A DNA stretch of 64,000 nt from Brevibacillus_D fluminis_A (GCF_052072235.1 NZ_CM125436.1:4458001-4522000), one strand, 5' to 3'. Shown: positions 7,807 through 16,004, counted from the stretch's first letter. Numbers and translations: made by a program. The notes: generated from the sequence alone by a model not told the origin.

Positions 7807-8844
7807 TTAGGACACGACCGAAATGGAAGCGTCTCCAATTAACTCCGACACCGTTTCGAGCACTTTTTGCGGCGACGGCAAATACAGGTCCTCCAATACG
7901 GGTGAAAACGGAACAGGCGTGTGCGGCGCGGTGATCCGCTTGATCGGCGCGTCCAGCGTGTCAAAGCCTTTGTCCGCCACGATCGCCGCGATGTCCGTCG
8001 CGATGCTGCAGCGCGGATTGGCTTCATCGATGACGATCAGCCGGTTCGTTTTGGCGACGGAAGTAAGAATCGTGTCCTCATCGAGCGGCGAGAGCGTGCG
8101 CGGATCGACGACTTCCACCTCGACGCCTTTTTGCGCGAGCAGCTCGGCTGCTTTCAACGCGGTCTGAACCTGCTTGCCGATCGCCACGATCGTCACGTCG
8201 CTGCCGACGCGCTTGATCTCCGCTTTGCCGAGCGGGATCGTGTAATAGCCCTCCGGCACTTCTCCCGTCACGTTGTACAGCGTTTTGTCTTCAAAGAAAA
8301 TGACCGGATCATTGTCCTCGATGGACGCGAGCAAAAGCCCTTTGGCATCATACGGTGTCGACGGCACGACCACTTTGATCCCTGGAATGTGCGTGAACAT
8401 GGCGTACAGGCTCTGCGAGTGTTGCGCCGCCGCACGGAAGCCGGCGCCGTGCATCGTGCGGATGGTCACGGGAACCTGCGCTTTGCCGCCGAACATGTAG
8501 CGGAACTTGGCGCCTTGATTCATCACCATGTCGAGACAACTGCCGATGAAATCGTTGAACATCAATTCGGCAATCGGGCGCATCCCTGTCGCGGCCGCCG
8601 CCATAGCGGCACCGATATAGCCTGCTTCCGTAATCGGCGTGTCCAGCACCCGGTCGCGGCCGAACTCCTGCACCAGCCCTTTGGTCACGCCCAGCACGCC
8701 GCCCCATGCTTCATCGTCCTGCAGATGGTCGACCTGTGCGCCGCCCGCCACATCCTCACCGAGCAGGATCACGTTCTCGTCCTTGCGCATCGCCAGCTTC
8801 ATCGCTTCATTGACCGCGGTGGAAAAACTGATTTTTCTCGTCAT
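7807..8844 (-). CDS. acoB: Acetoin dehydrogenase E1 beta subunit
   Basis: A 345-residue transketolase-fold subunit (MTRKISFSTAVNEAMKLAM start) that pairs with AcoA to form the thiamine-diphosphate E1, which cleaves acetoin to acetaldehyde and a hydroxyethyl/acetyl group. Conserved features are GEDVAGGAQ near residue 30 and MHGAGFRAAAQHSQSLYAMF near residue 130, as in pyruvate dehydrogenase E1 beta. The N-terminal half is a pyrimidine-binding domain and the C-terminal half the transketolase C domain. It starts 19 bases after acoA with an AAGGGGG site. Confidence 0.92.
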   Translation of the reverse strand: MTRKISFSTAVNEAMKLAMRKDENVILLGEDVAGGAQVDHLQDDEAWGGVLGVTKGLVQEFGRDRVLDTPITEAGYIGAAMAAAATGMRPIAELMFNDFIGSCLDMVMNQGAKFRYMFGGKAQVPVTIRTMHGAGFRAAAQHSQSLYAMFTHIPGIKVVVPSTPYDAKGLLLASIEDNDPVIFFEDKTLYNVTGEVPEGYYTIPLGKAEIKRVGSDVTIVAIGKQVQTALKAAELLAQKGVEVEVVDPRTLSPLDEDTILTSVAKTNRLIVIDEANPRCSIATDIAAIVADKGFDTLDAPIKRITAPHTPVPFSPVLEDLYLPSPQKVLETVSELIGDASISVVS

Positions 8845-8862
8845 TGTCGATTCCCCCTTTCA

Positions 8863-9855
8863 TTAGTAGGACACATACACATCGGTCAACAGCTCGCTCG
8901 CTTCCGGATACGGGCTCTCCTCCGAAAAGCGGATCGCTTCCTCGATCGCTGTTGCCACATCTTGCTCCAGCCCTTCGATCTCCGCTTGCGACAGCGTTTG
9001 CGAGGCGAGCAGATGGCTGCGGAAAAATGCGATGGCGTCGAGATCGTTCAAATGCTCTTCTTTTTCCTTGTCTTTCTTGTATTTTTGCGCATCGCCCTCG
9101 AAATGGCCGTAGTTGCGGTACGTGATGCATTCGATCAAGGTTGGACCCTCGCCGCGGCGCGCACGCTCGACCGCAACCCGTGCCGCCTCGTACACTTCCA
9201 GCACGTTTTTGCCATCGACGCGCACGCCCGGCATGTTGTAACCGTTTGCACGATCGGCGATATGTGTGCAGCTGGAGGCATACGTAAATGGCGTCGCTTC
9301 GCCATAGCCATTGTTTTCTGCGACGAAGACAACGGGAAGCTTCCAGATCGCCGCCAAGTTCAAGCCTTCATGGAAAGTCCCCTGGTTGTTCGCGCCATCC
9401 CCGAAAAAGCAAACGCTGACCGCGTCCGTTTTTTTCAGCTTGGCGGTCAATGCAGAACCGCACGCGAGCGGAAATCCGCCGCCGACGATCCCGTTCGCCC
9501 CCAGCATCCCTTTGTCCAGGTCGGCGATATGCATGGAGCCGCCTTTCCCTTTGCACAGCCCGGTCGCCTTGCCGTAAATCTCCGCCATCATCCCGTTCAG
9601 ATCGCACTCTTTTGCAATGCAGTGGCCGTGCCCGCGATGTGTGCTCGTGATGCTGTCCCGCTGGTTCAGATGAGCGCCCACCCCGACGGCGATCGCTTCC
9701 TCCCCCGCGTACAAGTGGACGAATCCCGGCAGCTTGCCCTGGCTGAACAACACGTGCACGGCGTCCTCAAACTGGCGGATCTCCAGCATTTTTTGATACA
9801 TCCACCTCGCCTGCTCACGCGACAACACTTGCTTCTGCGCCTTCGCTACTTCCAT
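8863..9855 (-). CDS. acoA: Acetoin dehydrogenase E1 alpha subunit
   Basis: A 330-residue E1 alpha. The thiamine-diphosphate motif starts GDGANNQGTFHEGLNLAAIW and reaches the NN of VAENNGYGEATP about 30 residues on. A phosphorylation-loop-like HRGHGHCIAKECDLNGMMAE segment is present. Homology style favours AcoA over PdhA: it is short and lies beside acoB, acoC, acoL, bdhA and acoR. It is the first gene of the operon; a sigma-54 type promoter lies at 9924-9939 on the same strand. GGGGGG precedes ATG 9855. Confidence 0.92.
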   Translation of the reverse strand: MEVAKAQKQVLSREQARWMYQKMLEIRQFEDAVHVLFSQGKLPGFVHLYAGEEAIAVGVGAHLNQRDSITSTHRGHGHCIAKECDLNGMMAEIYGKATGLCKGKGGSMHIADLDKGMLGANGIVGGGFPLACGSALTAKLKKTDAVSVCFFGDGANNQGTFHEGLNLAAIWKLPVVFVAENNGYGEATPFTYASSCTHIADRANGYNMPGVRVDGKNVLEVYEAARVAVERARRGEGPTLIECITYRNYGHFEGDAQKYKKDKEKEEHLNDLDAIAFFRSHLLASQTLSQAEIEGLEQDVATAIEEAIRFSEESPYPEASELLTDVYVSY

Positions 9856-9923
9856 CTTTGACGCCCCCCATCATCGGTTTTGAGTATGCAAACGACTGTA
9901 AGCCGCTCTTGCCTTTTCCTATG

Positions 9924-9939
9924 TGCAACCTGCATGCCA
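9924..9939 (-). promoter_or_regulatory. Sigma-54 (-24/-12) promoter of the aco operon
   Basis: On the minus strand the site reads TGGCATG-CAGG-TTGCA. This matches the sigma-54 consensus TGGCACR-N4-TTGCW at all but one position, with the essential GG and GC exactly ten bases apart. Transcription should start near 9913, giving a leader of about 58 bases before acoA. The AAA+ activator AcoR encoded upstream is the expected partner. Confidence 0.85.
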
Positions 9940-10008
9940 GCCGTTCAACATCGCAAAAAACCGCGATAGGGCGCGGCTTTCCCATATCGCACCGTTTCGT
10001 TCCCACGC

Positions 10009-10048
10009 AAAAAAGGGACGAAGTGAGATTTTCGTCTCATTTCGTCCC
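10009..10048 (-). terminator. Rho-independent terminator after the DUF2277 gene
   Basis: A 14 bp stem (GGGACGAAGTGAGA at 10015-10028 with TCTCATTTCGTCCC at 10035-10048, one wobble pair) with a six-base loop. On the minus strand it is followed by six T residues. It closes the acoR-lipL-DUF2277 transcript before the aco promoter. Confidence 0.75.
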
Positions 10049-10066
10049 AAATCGTCTCATTTTGTC
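10015..10066 (-). promoter_or_regulatory. Candidate AcoR upstream activating sites: three copies of a 12 bp motif
   Basis: Two direct copies of TCGTCTCATTTYGTC (plus strand 10032-10046 and 10052-10066) lie exactly 20 bp apart, and an inverted copy GACGAAGTGAGA lies at 10017-10028. They sit about 75-130 bp upstream of the -24 element, where sigma-54 activators normally bind. The inverted pair also forms the stem of the terminator at 10009-10048, so one DNA segment may serve both roles. The AcoR assignment is inferred from position. Confidence 0.5.
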
Positions 10067-10082
10067 TTGCCAGCGGACCGAC

Positions 10083-10358
10083 CTAGTCCCCTGTCCCAAA
10101 CCGTTTGGCATTCCGCAACCGGGCACGTTCCTGTTCTGTCTCGCGATTGCGCGGCTCCGCGTTCGTCACCAGCGATTCGAGCAAATTCCGCGCAACCGCA
10201 GCCACATCCTCGACCGCCTGGTGAAATGCCTGCTCATTGGCCTTCGACGGCGCATTGAAACCGGACAGCTTGCGCACAAACTGCAAGGCGGCGGCTTGTA
10301 TTTCATCATCGGTTGCCGGCGGATCGAAATTGAACAGCGTTTTAATGTTTCGGCACAT
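10083..10358 (-). CDS. DUF2277 family protein
   Basis: A 91-residue protein beginning MCRNIKTLFNFDPPATDDEI, the diagnostic opening of DUF2277, followed by a helical segment LQFVRKLSGFNAPSKANEQAF. The biochemical role of the family is unknown. It follows lipL by 12 bases and likely shares its transcript; a terminator lies just downstream. Confidence 0.85.
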   Translation of the reverse strand: MCRNIKTLFNFDPPATDDEIQAAALQFVRKLSGFNAPSKANEQAFHQAVEDVAAVARNLLESLVTNAEPRNRETEQERARLRNAKRFGTGD

Positions 10359-10370
10359 GGCGTTCTCCTT

Positions 10371-11177
10371 TCATCCTTGCACGTTTCTCTCCTGCAGCAG
10401 CGGGAGCGTTTGCACAGCGTCCGCTTCCATCCACTCGGGGATCGCAGCCATCTCCTCGATTGTACCAAATGATGCGAGCGCCCGCTTTACGCCTTCGCCG
10501 AATGCAGCTACCCCCGCATGCCAGCCCAACTCGGACAAGCTTTTCATCCGCTCCGGCACGACGTGGGGATAGCCGCCATCCGCTCCGTTTGCAGCCTGCT
10601 CATAAAAGCTGCGGGCGCGCTCGCCATGCGCCCTGCCTTCACCTTCCACGATGACAAAAGCTTGCACCACGACCGCTTTGGCCAGCCGCCGCTGCGCGAT
10701 TCCGCAAAACTTGTACCCCGCCATCGCCAGATCATACGACCCCGGACAATAGGCGCCGGCGATTTCGCCCGCCACGACCTGCTCGCCCGTTGCCCCCAAC
10801 GCTCGCTTGATCAACGCGGCCATCTGTTCAAAATGCGGCTCCGGATTAAGCTCGAGCGCCGTCACCGGCATCGCGAGCGAAAGGTTTACGACGCCGGGGT
10901 CGAGCGGGACGGCGGCCCCGCCCGAATGGCGCACCGCCGTTTGATAGCCTTGCCGCTTCAACTGGCGCACCGCTTCAGCAGCCTGCGGCAGCTTGGCATC
11001 CCGCGAGCCGAGCACGAATGCTTGCCGGTGCCGCCATAGATGCAAAAGAGAAGGCATGTCCGGCTCTGCTGCCAGTCGGCGCGCATACGCCTCGTCCCGG
11101 CAAAACGGCAGCAGGACATCGCCCGTCTGCGGAGCCGATAGCGTATCGAGAATATGGTAATCAGGCTTGTTTCCCAT
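10371..11177 (-). CDS. lipL: Lipoate/octanoate protein transferase family, LipL-like amidotransferase
   Basis: A 268-residue member of the biotin/lipoate A/B ligase fold. The sequence HSGGAAVPLDPGVVNLSL and especially GEIAGAYCPGSYDLAMAGYKFCGIAQRR match LipL (octanoyl-[GcvH]:protein amidotransferase), with the nucleophilic Cys in AYCPGSYD; LipM is a close alternative. LipL moves octanoyl or lipoyl groups from GcvH to E2 lipoyl domains, so its place next to acoABCL suggests supply of lipoylated AcoC. ATG 11177 is preferred to 11189 because GGAGG lies five bases before it and overlaps the upstream ATG. It follows acoR almost directly. Confidence 0.8.
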   Translation of the reverse strand: MGNKPDYHILDTLSAPQTGDVLLPFCRDEAYARRLAAEPDMPSLLHLWRHRQAFVLGSRDAKLPQAAEAVRQLKRQGYQTAVRHSGGAAVPLDPGVVNLSLAMPVTALELNPEPHFEQMAALIKRALGATGEQVVAGEIAGAYCPGSYDLAMAGYKFCGIAQRRLAKAVVVQAFVIVEGEGRAHGERARSFYEQAANGADGGYPHVVPERMKSLSELGWHAGVAAFGEGVKRALASFGTIEEMAAIPEWMEADAVQTLPLLQERNVQG

Positions 11178-11192
11178 CGCTGCCTCCATTTT

Positions 11193-13031
11193 CTACAGCT
11201 GATATTTTTTGAGCTTGCGGTAAAATGTGCTGCGCGGAATCCCGAGCAGCTCCGCTGCCACCGCTGCGCTGCCATGGCTTTTCGCCAGCGCTTCCGCAAT
11301 CGATTGCTTTTCCACTTGCTCCCGATAAGTCAATTCTTGCACAGGCTGTCCCATTTCTTCCCGCGGGTCTGTCAGCTCAGCCAGAAAGCGTTTCCATTCC
11401 TGCTCAGGCGTGATCCGCAGCCGTTCGACCACATTGAACAACTCGCGAATGTTGCCCGGCCAGTCGTGAGCGAGCAGCAATTGCTTCACCTCATCCGATA
11501 TGTGCAGGGAAAATCCGTTGCGCGCTGCATAATGATTGATCAGGCTGACGATATCTTCCTTGCGCTCACGCAGCGGCGGCACTGTAACCGGCATGACATG
11601 CAGCCGATAGTACAGGTCCTCGCGAAACGTCCCTTCCTGGACTTGCTGGCGCAAGTTCCGGTGCGTCGCCGCAATCACGCGGATTTGCAGCGGAATCTCC
11701 TCCCTGCTCCCGATCGGCGTCACTTTTCGCTCCTGCAGCACCCGCAGCAGCGCGACCTGCATCGCATGCGGGATCTCCCCGATTTCATCGAGAAACAGCG
11801 TGCCGCCGTTGGCTTGAACCAGCTTTCCCTCATACCCGCGCTTCTTCGCCCCTGTAAATGCGCCTTCGGCATAGCCGAACAGCTCGCTTTCCATCAGCTC
11901 GCGCGGAACTGCGCCGCAGTTGACGGCGACAAAGGGGCCGTTCCGCCTGCTGCTGTTCGCATGGATCGCTTGGGCGATCAGCTCTTTGCCCGTGCCGCTC
12001 TCGCCGTAGATCACCACGTTCACATCAGTTGGCGCGACCCGCTCCACATCGCGCAGTGTCGTTTGAAACGATGGGCTGACTCCCGCCTCCCCCTCGAACC
12101 GGAAGCGGCGCACAGGCGAAACGCTCGCAGCAAACGACACCGAGAATGCTTCGTTGCATCGCTGCATCAGTTCGACTTTCCAGCCGATTAATCCGCCGTG
12201 CCGCAGGGAGGCAAACGGCTTCTCCCGTACCTCGGCAAACCCGTGGTTGACCAGCTCCGCCCGCTGCATGCCCGCCCAATGCGGGACAATCCGCCGGATA
12301 CGCTTGCAAGCGTACACCACCTGGCCGTATGAATTGCAGACGACCAGCAGCCGATTATCGTCCTCGGGAATCATCAGCGCCAGCTGCATCAGCTCCAGCT
12401 CGTCCTGCTGTCTGGCTTTCGCCCATTCCTGCTCGATGAGAAAGGCGAGCGACGAGACGGTTGCCATCGTCTGCGGATGGCTGCGTTCCAAAGGCGACGA
12501 CACGTCGAGTACCCCGAGAAGCGTGCCGTTCTCGTCTCGAATCGGGGAGGCAGAACAGCTCCAGCGATGCGAGGCGACCGAATAATGCTCCGAGCCGTTG
12601 ATCATGATCGGTTCGCTTGCCAAAAGCGCCGTCCCGATCGCATTCGTGCCCACCTCGTCCTCGGTCCACCGCACGCCCTCCACGAAGTTGATGGCATTCG
12701 CCTCCTGAAGCGCCCGCTTTTCCCCCTGCATGTTGAGCACGTAACCCTCCGGGTCGATCAAGAGCGAAATCATGCCCGCATCATGGATGAAAGGGGAAAG
12801 GCGGTTGAGCTGCGGCATAGCAAGTTCGAGCAAGCGGCGGTGCTTCATGCGCTGCTGCTCCAGTGCGTCTGTCTGCAGGATGACACGACCTGTCCCTTGG
12901 TACGGGTCGACCCGCCCGCGCCTGCACCGGTACCACGATTCCGTTATCCGCTTATTGATTCGCGCCGAGTCTATCACACCTTCATGGACAAAACGTTTCC
13001 ACATCCGCAGCGAAACGAGATCCTCAAACAT
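11193..13031 (-). CDS. acoR: AcoR, sigma-54-dependent activator of acetoin catabolism
   Basis: A 612-residue enhancer-binding protein. Residues about 60-220 form a GAF-like sensing domain. The AAA+ domain (about 315-545) has Walker A GESGTGKE, the sigma-54 contact loop GAFTGA and a Walker B ending LFLDE. A C-terminal Fis-type helix-turn-helix (AAVAAELLGIPRSTFYRKLKK) ends the protein. Length equals Bacillus AcoR. It presumably senses acetoin and drives the -24/-12 promoter before acoA. The gene is followed at once by lipL. Confidence 0.9.
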   Translation of the reverse strand: MFEDLVSLRMWKRFVHEGVIDSARINKRITESWYRCRRGRVDPYQGTGRVILQTDALEQQRMKHRRLLELAMPQLNRLSPFIHDAGMISLLIDPEGYVLNMQGEKRALQEANAINFVEGVRWTEDEVGTNAIGTALLASEPIMINGSEHYSVASHRWSCSASPIRDENGTLLGVLDVSSPLERSHPQTMATVSSLAFLIEQEWAKARQQDELELMQLALMIPEDDNRLLVVCNSYGQVVYACKRIRRIVPHWAGMQRAELVNHGFAEVREKPFASLRHGGLIGWKVELMQRCNEAFSVSFAASVSPVRRFRFEGEAGVSPSFQTTLRDVERVAPTDVNVVIYGESGTGKELIAQAIHANSSRRNGPFVAVNCGAVPRELMESELFGYAEGAFTGAKKRGYEGKLVQANGGTLFLDEIGEIPHAMQVALLRVLQERKVTPIGSREEIPLQIRVIAATHRNLRQQVQEGTFREDLYYRLHVMPVTVPPLRERKEDIVSLINHYAARNGFSLHISDEVKQLLLAHDWPGNIRELFNVVERLRITPEQEWKRFLAELTDPREEMGQPVQELTYREQVEKQSIAEALAKSHGSAAVAAELLGIPRSTFYRKLKKYQL

Positions 13032-13123
13032 GCATTCGTCACCCTCGCTTTCGAATCAATTCTTTTCTAAGAGTATCCTGAATGTTCGGATTTTTCAAGA
13101 ATGGGGTGGGAGGGATTTACAGA

Positions 13124-13395
13124 TTGAAAAGCCAGTGTCTTGTGGAGGCCCGGGGATTTTCGGACAAAAGTTGCGCGGCGCTCTGACGATGCCTGCATGG
13201 GGTCGGGGTGGCCGGCTCCGCGAAAAAATGGGAAACCGCGCCCCAAAGCCACACGCTGCGCGGCGGGTGTATCTCAAGGGAGCAGATGTGGCGCAAAAGC
13301 GTTTCCCATTTTTTCGCGGAGCCTTGGTAGGCATCGCCAAGGCGTCGCTCCACTTTTGTCCGAAAATCCCTTTGCTGCGGTGGTTGGCTTTTCAA
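13124..13395. repeat. Palindromic dispersed repeat, copy A
   Basis: A non-coding stretch between acoR and the TetR gene that folds on itself. Left-arm blocks recur as reverse complements in the right arm: TTGAAAAGCCA (13124 and 13385), GGGATTTTCGGACAAAAG (from 13154; right arm about 13352-13369), and the GGCTCCGCGAAAAAATGGGA block (from 13213; right arm about 13301-13323). The apical part, with CACACGCTGCGCGGCGGGTG, is shared with the copy at 59.6-59.9 kb. No open frame is conserved between copies. This fills the 13032-13456 gap. Confidence 0.75.
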
Positions 13396-13456
13396 GCTGT
13401 GAAGGGGGAGAGTAAGCAATAGATCATGCAAAAAAAAAGACCCAGAAGCAGGTCAT

Positions 13457-14086
13457 TTAAAAAGACTTTTTGAAAGTCTCGCGAAAGCCGCTCAGCAGCA
13501 CTCCGATGGCTTGCCTAAACGTCGGGGTCAGGCGGGACATGAGCATTTCGACGGTTTCCGCGGAATGTTCGTATGTCGCGACGATTCCGTGGAGGGTGTA
13601 GAAATAAATGCGGGTGCACATCAGCAGCTGCTCGTCTGTGACCGCGAGCTGCAGGCTCGCCTGTACCATGCGGGCGAGTGTAGCGAAAATGTCGTTGCGC
13701 AGTTTGTTGATCTCCAGTTGAGGGGATTGCTCGTCGACCCGCCCCGCTTTTACGTTGACGAACAGGCTGTACATGCTGCGGTTTGCCAGACAAAACTCGA
13801 TGAATGCCAGGCTGACCGCTTCCAGCTTTTCCTCGGGGGCAGACTTCTGCTCGATCAAGGCATCCATCCGCTCCATCAGCACTTGCAGCGGAGGCATGGA
13901 CAGCTGCTGCAGCAGCGTCTCTTTATCTTTGAAATAGATGTAAATCGTGGTGTGGGAGCATCCTGCCTCTTTGGCGATTTCCCGCATCGTGACGGCATCG
14001 TAGCCGCGATTGGCGAAAAGCTGCCTGGCTGCGGTCAGGATGCTGTTTTTGGTTTCCTCGGAACGCTGTTCTTGTCTTGTGGCCAT
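13457..14086 (-). CDS. TetR-family transcriptional repressor
   Basis: A 209-residue repressor. The helix-turn-helix is residues about 12-58 (ILTAARQLFANRGYDAVTMR, then CSHTTIYIYFKDKETL). The ligand-binding domain follows. ATG 14086 is chosen because AAGGAG lies seven bases upstream. It is the third gene of a unit with the small membrane protein and the membrane hydrolase-like gene. Palindromes TAACCA-N-TGGTTA lie just upstream of its own start (14122-14134) and three times at the unit promoter, so it most likely represses the whole unit and itself. Confidence 0.88.
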   Translation of the reverse strand: MATRQEQRSEETKNSILTAARQLFANRGYDAVTMREIAKEAGCSHTTIYIYFKDKETLLQQLSMPPLQVLMERMDALIEQKSAPEEKLEAVSLAFIEFCLANRSMYSLFVNVKAGRVDEQSPQLEINKLRNDIFATLARMVQASLQLAVTDEQLLMCTRIYFYTLHGIVATYEHSAETVEMLMSRLTPTFRQAIGVLLSGFRETFKKSF

Positions 14087-14121
14087 GCTACAACTCCTTG
14101 CTTCCATGCGTAGCCCCATTG

Positions 14122-14134
14122 TAACCAGTGGTTA
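14122..14134. promoter_or_regulatory. TetR operator before the repressor gene
   Basis: TAACCAGTGGTTA, a perfect 6-1-6 palindrome 36 bases before the TetR start codon. The same motif appears three times at 14867-14911 upstream of the first gene of the unit. Confidence 0.75.
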
Positions 14135-14143
14135 TCCGCAAAG

Positions 14144-14230
14144 TCAATGTGTCTCGCCACCCCTGCCGATCCGCTTATCCAACCAGCCGCAGACGACGGT
14201 AAACAGCAGCAGAAATACGATAAAGCTCAT
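14144..14230 (-). CDS. 28-residue single-pass membrane protein
   Basis: A tiny gene reading MSFIVFLLLFTVVCGWLDKR followed by IGRGGETH. It has a very strong ribosome site, AAAGGAGGGGCACC directly before ATG 14230. The protein is one hydrophobic helix (residues 2-16) with a positively charged tail, so an N-out/C-in microprotein is likely. It lies 13 bases after the membrane hydrolase-like gene and ends 57 bases before tetR, all on one strand. It may be a subunit or regulator of the neighbouring membrane protein; that is inferred. It is below usual annotation length limits. Confidence 0.7.
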   Translation of the reverse strand: MSFIVFLLLFTVVCGWLDKRIGRGGETH

Positions 14231-14243
14231 GGTGCCCCTCCTT

Positions 14244-14816
14244 TCAAAATAGCCCGAGAACATCGTTCACCAGCGCAAAGACGAGAAGGCACCCAAGCAC
14301 AGCGCCGGATAGGTACGCGTCGCGTTTTTTCCTGCCTGCCGATGCTTTCATGGCCGCGTGCACATACATGCCGAGACCTGCCGCAAGCAATGCCAGCTCC
14401 AGGCTGATCGCCAGCCCCGGATGGCTCCACGCTCCAAGCCCAAGCGTCGGCAATCCGCCCCAATTACCTGGCAAGATCGGCATGTCAGCCCGGTGAACGA
14501 TCAGATCGAGCAGCCAATGGCTGAAGACGACCGCCGCCAGCACTCGCCCGCCGCGCGCTCCCCAAAAGCGCTTTGCCGCAATCCATGCCAGACCGGATAG
14601 TAGCAGCGCCCCCAGCAAGGAATGCGTATAATCCGCATGGATGATCGCCTCGCCATAGCCGTTTCCGATATGATCGTCCATCGTCTCCACGCCCGCTACA
14701 AAAAGCGGGACAAACAAAACATCAAGCAGTTGCGTTCCCAGCATCAGCGCCCATAGCGGCACCTCCGGATATTTCGCACGCACGCCTGCCGCCAAGCCGA
14801 AATGACCTGCAAACAT
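14244..14816 (-). CDS. Multi-pass membrane protein, YdjM/metal-dependent-hydrolase-like
   Basis: A 190-residue protein with about five membrane segments. It starts MFAGHFGLAAGVRAKYPEVP and has DYTHSLLGAL, SHWLLDLIVHRADMP and a late ALVNDVLGLF; the His/Asp pattern is like that of YdjM-type membrane metal-dependent hydrolases, though relatives are often labelled permeases. ATG 14816 is chosen because GGGGG lies eight bases upstream. An upstream ATG at 14873 lies inside an operator and is unlikely. It leads a three-gene unit repressed by the TetR protein. Confidence 0.75.
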   Translation of the reverse strand: MFAGHFGLAAGVRAKYPEVPLWALMLGTQLLDVLFVPLFVAGVETMDDHIGNGYGEAIIHADYTHSLLGALLLSGLAWIAAKRFWGARGGRVLAAVVFSHWLLDLIVHRADMPILPGNWGGLPTLGLGAWSHPGLAISLELALLAAGLGMYVHAAMKASAGRKKRDAYLSGAVLGCLLVFALVNDVLGLF

Positions 14817-14866
14817 AAAGACAGCCCCCTTTGATTTCATTGATTCGTCCACACGCACCGCTTTCA

Positions 14867-14911
14867 TAACCATCGGTTAGTAACCGTTGGTCATATAATA
14901 ACCAATGGTTA
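14867..14911 (-). promoter_or_regulatory. Triple TetR operator
   Basis: Three palindromes follow one another: TAACCATCGGTTA (14867-14879), TAACCGTTGGTCA (14881-14893) and TAACCAATGGTTA (14899-14911). The last is perfect and fills the spacer of the promoter at 14895-14923; the others cover the start-site region. Binding should block RNA polymerase directly. Confidence 0.75.
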
Positions 14912-14923
14912 CATTTCTGTCAA
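14895..14923 (-). promoter_or_regulatory. Sigma-A promoter of the TetR-controlled unit
   Basis: TTGACA (14918-14923) and TATTAT (14895-14900) on the minus strand, with a 17 bp spacer that contains a TetR operator. It drives the membrane protein, microprotein and tetR genes. Confidence 0.8.
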
Positions 14924-15008
14924 CGGTCTTCTCCCCATGCAATCGCCCAAAAATCGAAATCAATCCTTTTCAAATGGCCTCCGCCAACAATTGAACCCCG
15001 CGCCACGC

Positions 15009-15041
15009 AAAAAAAGAGAGGAACCGTCGCCCCTCTCTTTT
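15009..15041 (-). terminator. Terminator of the rbs operon
   Basis: Stem of about 10 bp (AAAAGAGAGG with CCTCTCTTTT) and a T run of six to seven on the minus strand, 20 bases after the rbsK stop. Confidence 0.75.
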
Positions 15042-15062
15042 CCCCCCTGTCTGATGCTGTTT

Positions 15063-16004
15063 TCACGATTCCACAACAATCCCGTTTTGTGCGAGCAGCT
15101 CAAGCACCTCCGCCTGCGTCGGCATCGCGGGCGCCGTGCCTTGTTTGGTGACGGAGAGCGCCGCTACCGCATTGGCGAAAGCGATCGCGTCTTCAAGCGC
15201 CATCCCCGCTGCCAGCGCATGCGCCAGGCCGCCGTTGAACGCGTCCCCCGCCCCGGTCGTATCGATGGCTTCCACCGCGAATCCGGGGAACAGCCTCCCC
15301 TCGCTGCCATTATCGTAATAGCAGCCTTGCTTGCCCATCGTAATGATGACATGCGGCACGCCCGCTTCATGCAGCACTCTTGCCGCCCGCGCCGCACTCG
15401 CTTCATCGCAGACTTCGATGCCGGTCAAAAATGACGCTTCCGTTTCGTTCGGCGTCAGATAGGTGACATGCTGCAGCAATTCCAGCGGAAACGGCTGATA
15501 GGGAGCGGGATTGAGGATCGCGGGCACGCCGTGCTTCTGCGCCAGCATAAGCGCCGCCCCCATCGCCTCCACGCTTGTTTCCAGCTGGACGAGCACGAGA
15601 TCGGACGTTTCGATATGCTTCTCCGCTTTCCCGACATCGTCTGCCGATAGCTTGCCGCAGGCGCCCAGCGCGACGACAATCATGTTTTCGCTGTTGCGAT
15701 CGACAGCGATCAGCGCCACGCCGGTTGCCTCTTCCCGATCGACGAACACGCACGACGATTCGATTTGCTCTTGCTCAAAGTTGGCCAGCGCAGCTTTGCC
15801 AAACGGATCGTCCCCCACTTTTGTCACCATGTGGACGGTAGAGCCTTGGCGTGCGGCCGCCACCGCCTGATTGCCGCCTTTGCCGCCGGGGCCCATCCGA
15901 AACGGCCCGCCCAGCACCGTTTCCCCCGGCTTTGGCATATGCGGCGTGCGGCACATCAAGTCGACGACATAACTGCCGACCACCGTAATGATTCCCTTTG
16001 CCAT
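15063..16004 (-). CDS. rbsK: Ribokinase
   Basis: A 313-residue PfkB-family sugar kinase that phosphorylates ribose to ribose 5-phosphate. The N-terminal GPGGKGGNQAVAAARQG binds sugar; the catalytic motif DTTGAGDAFNGGLAHAL with its Asp base lies near residue 250. It closes the rbs operon 22 bases after rbsB, whereas in B. subtilis rbsK follows rbsR directly. Confidence 0.93.
   Translation of the reverse strand: MAKGIITVVGSYVVDLMCRTPHMPKPGETVLGGPFRMGPGGKGGNQAVAAARQGSTVHMVTKVGDDPFGKAALANFEQEQIESSCVFVDREEATGVALIAVDRNSENMIVVALGACGKLSADDVGKAEKHIETSDLVLVQLETSVEAMGAALMLAQKHGVPAILNPAPYQPFPLELLQHVTYLTPNETEASFLTGIEVCDEASAARAARVLHEAGVPHVIITMGKQGCYYDNGSEGRLFPGFAVEAIDTTGAGDAFNGGLAHALAAGMALEDAIAFANAVAALSVTKQGTAPAMPTQAEVLELLAQNGIVVES

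Noticed and set aside
7921..9861. 646-codon plus-strand open frame
   Set aside because: Antisense to acoA and acoB, which are unmistakable.
13124..13395. Open frames across the palindromic repeat as small genes
   Set aside because: They appear in several frames, arise from the palindrome itself and are not kept between copies.
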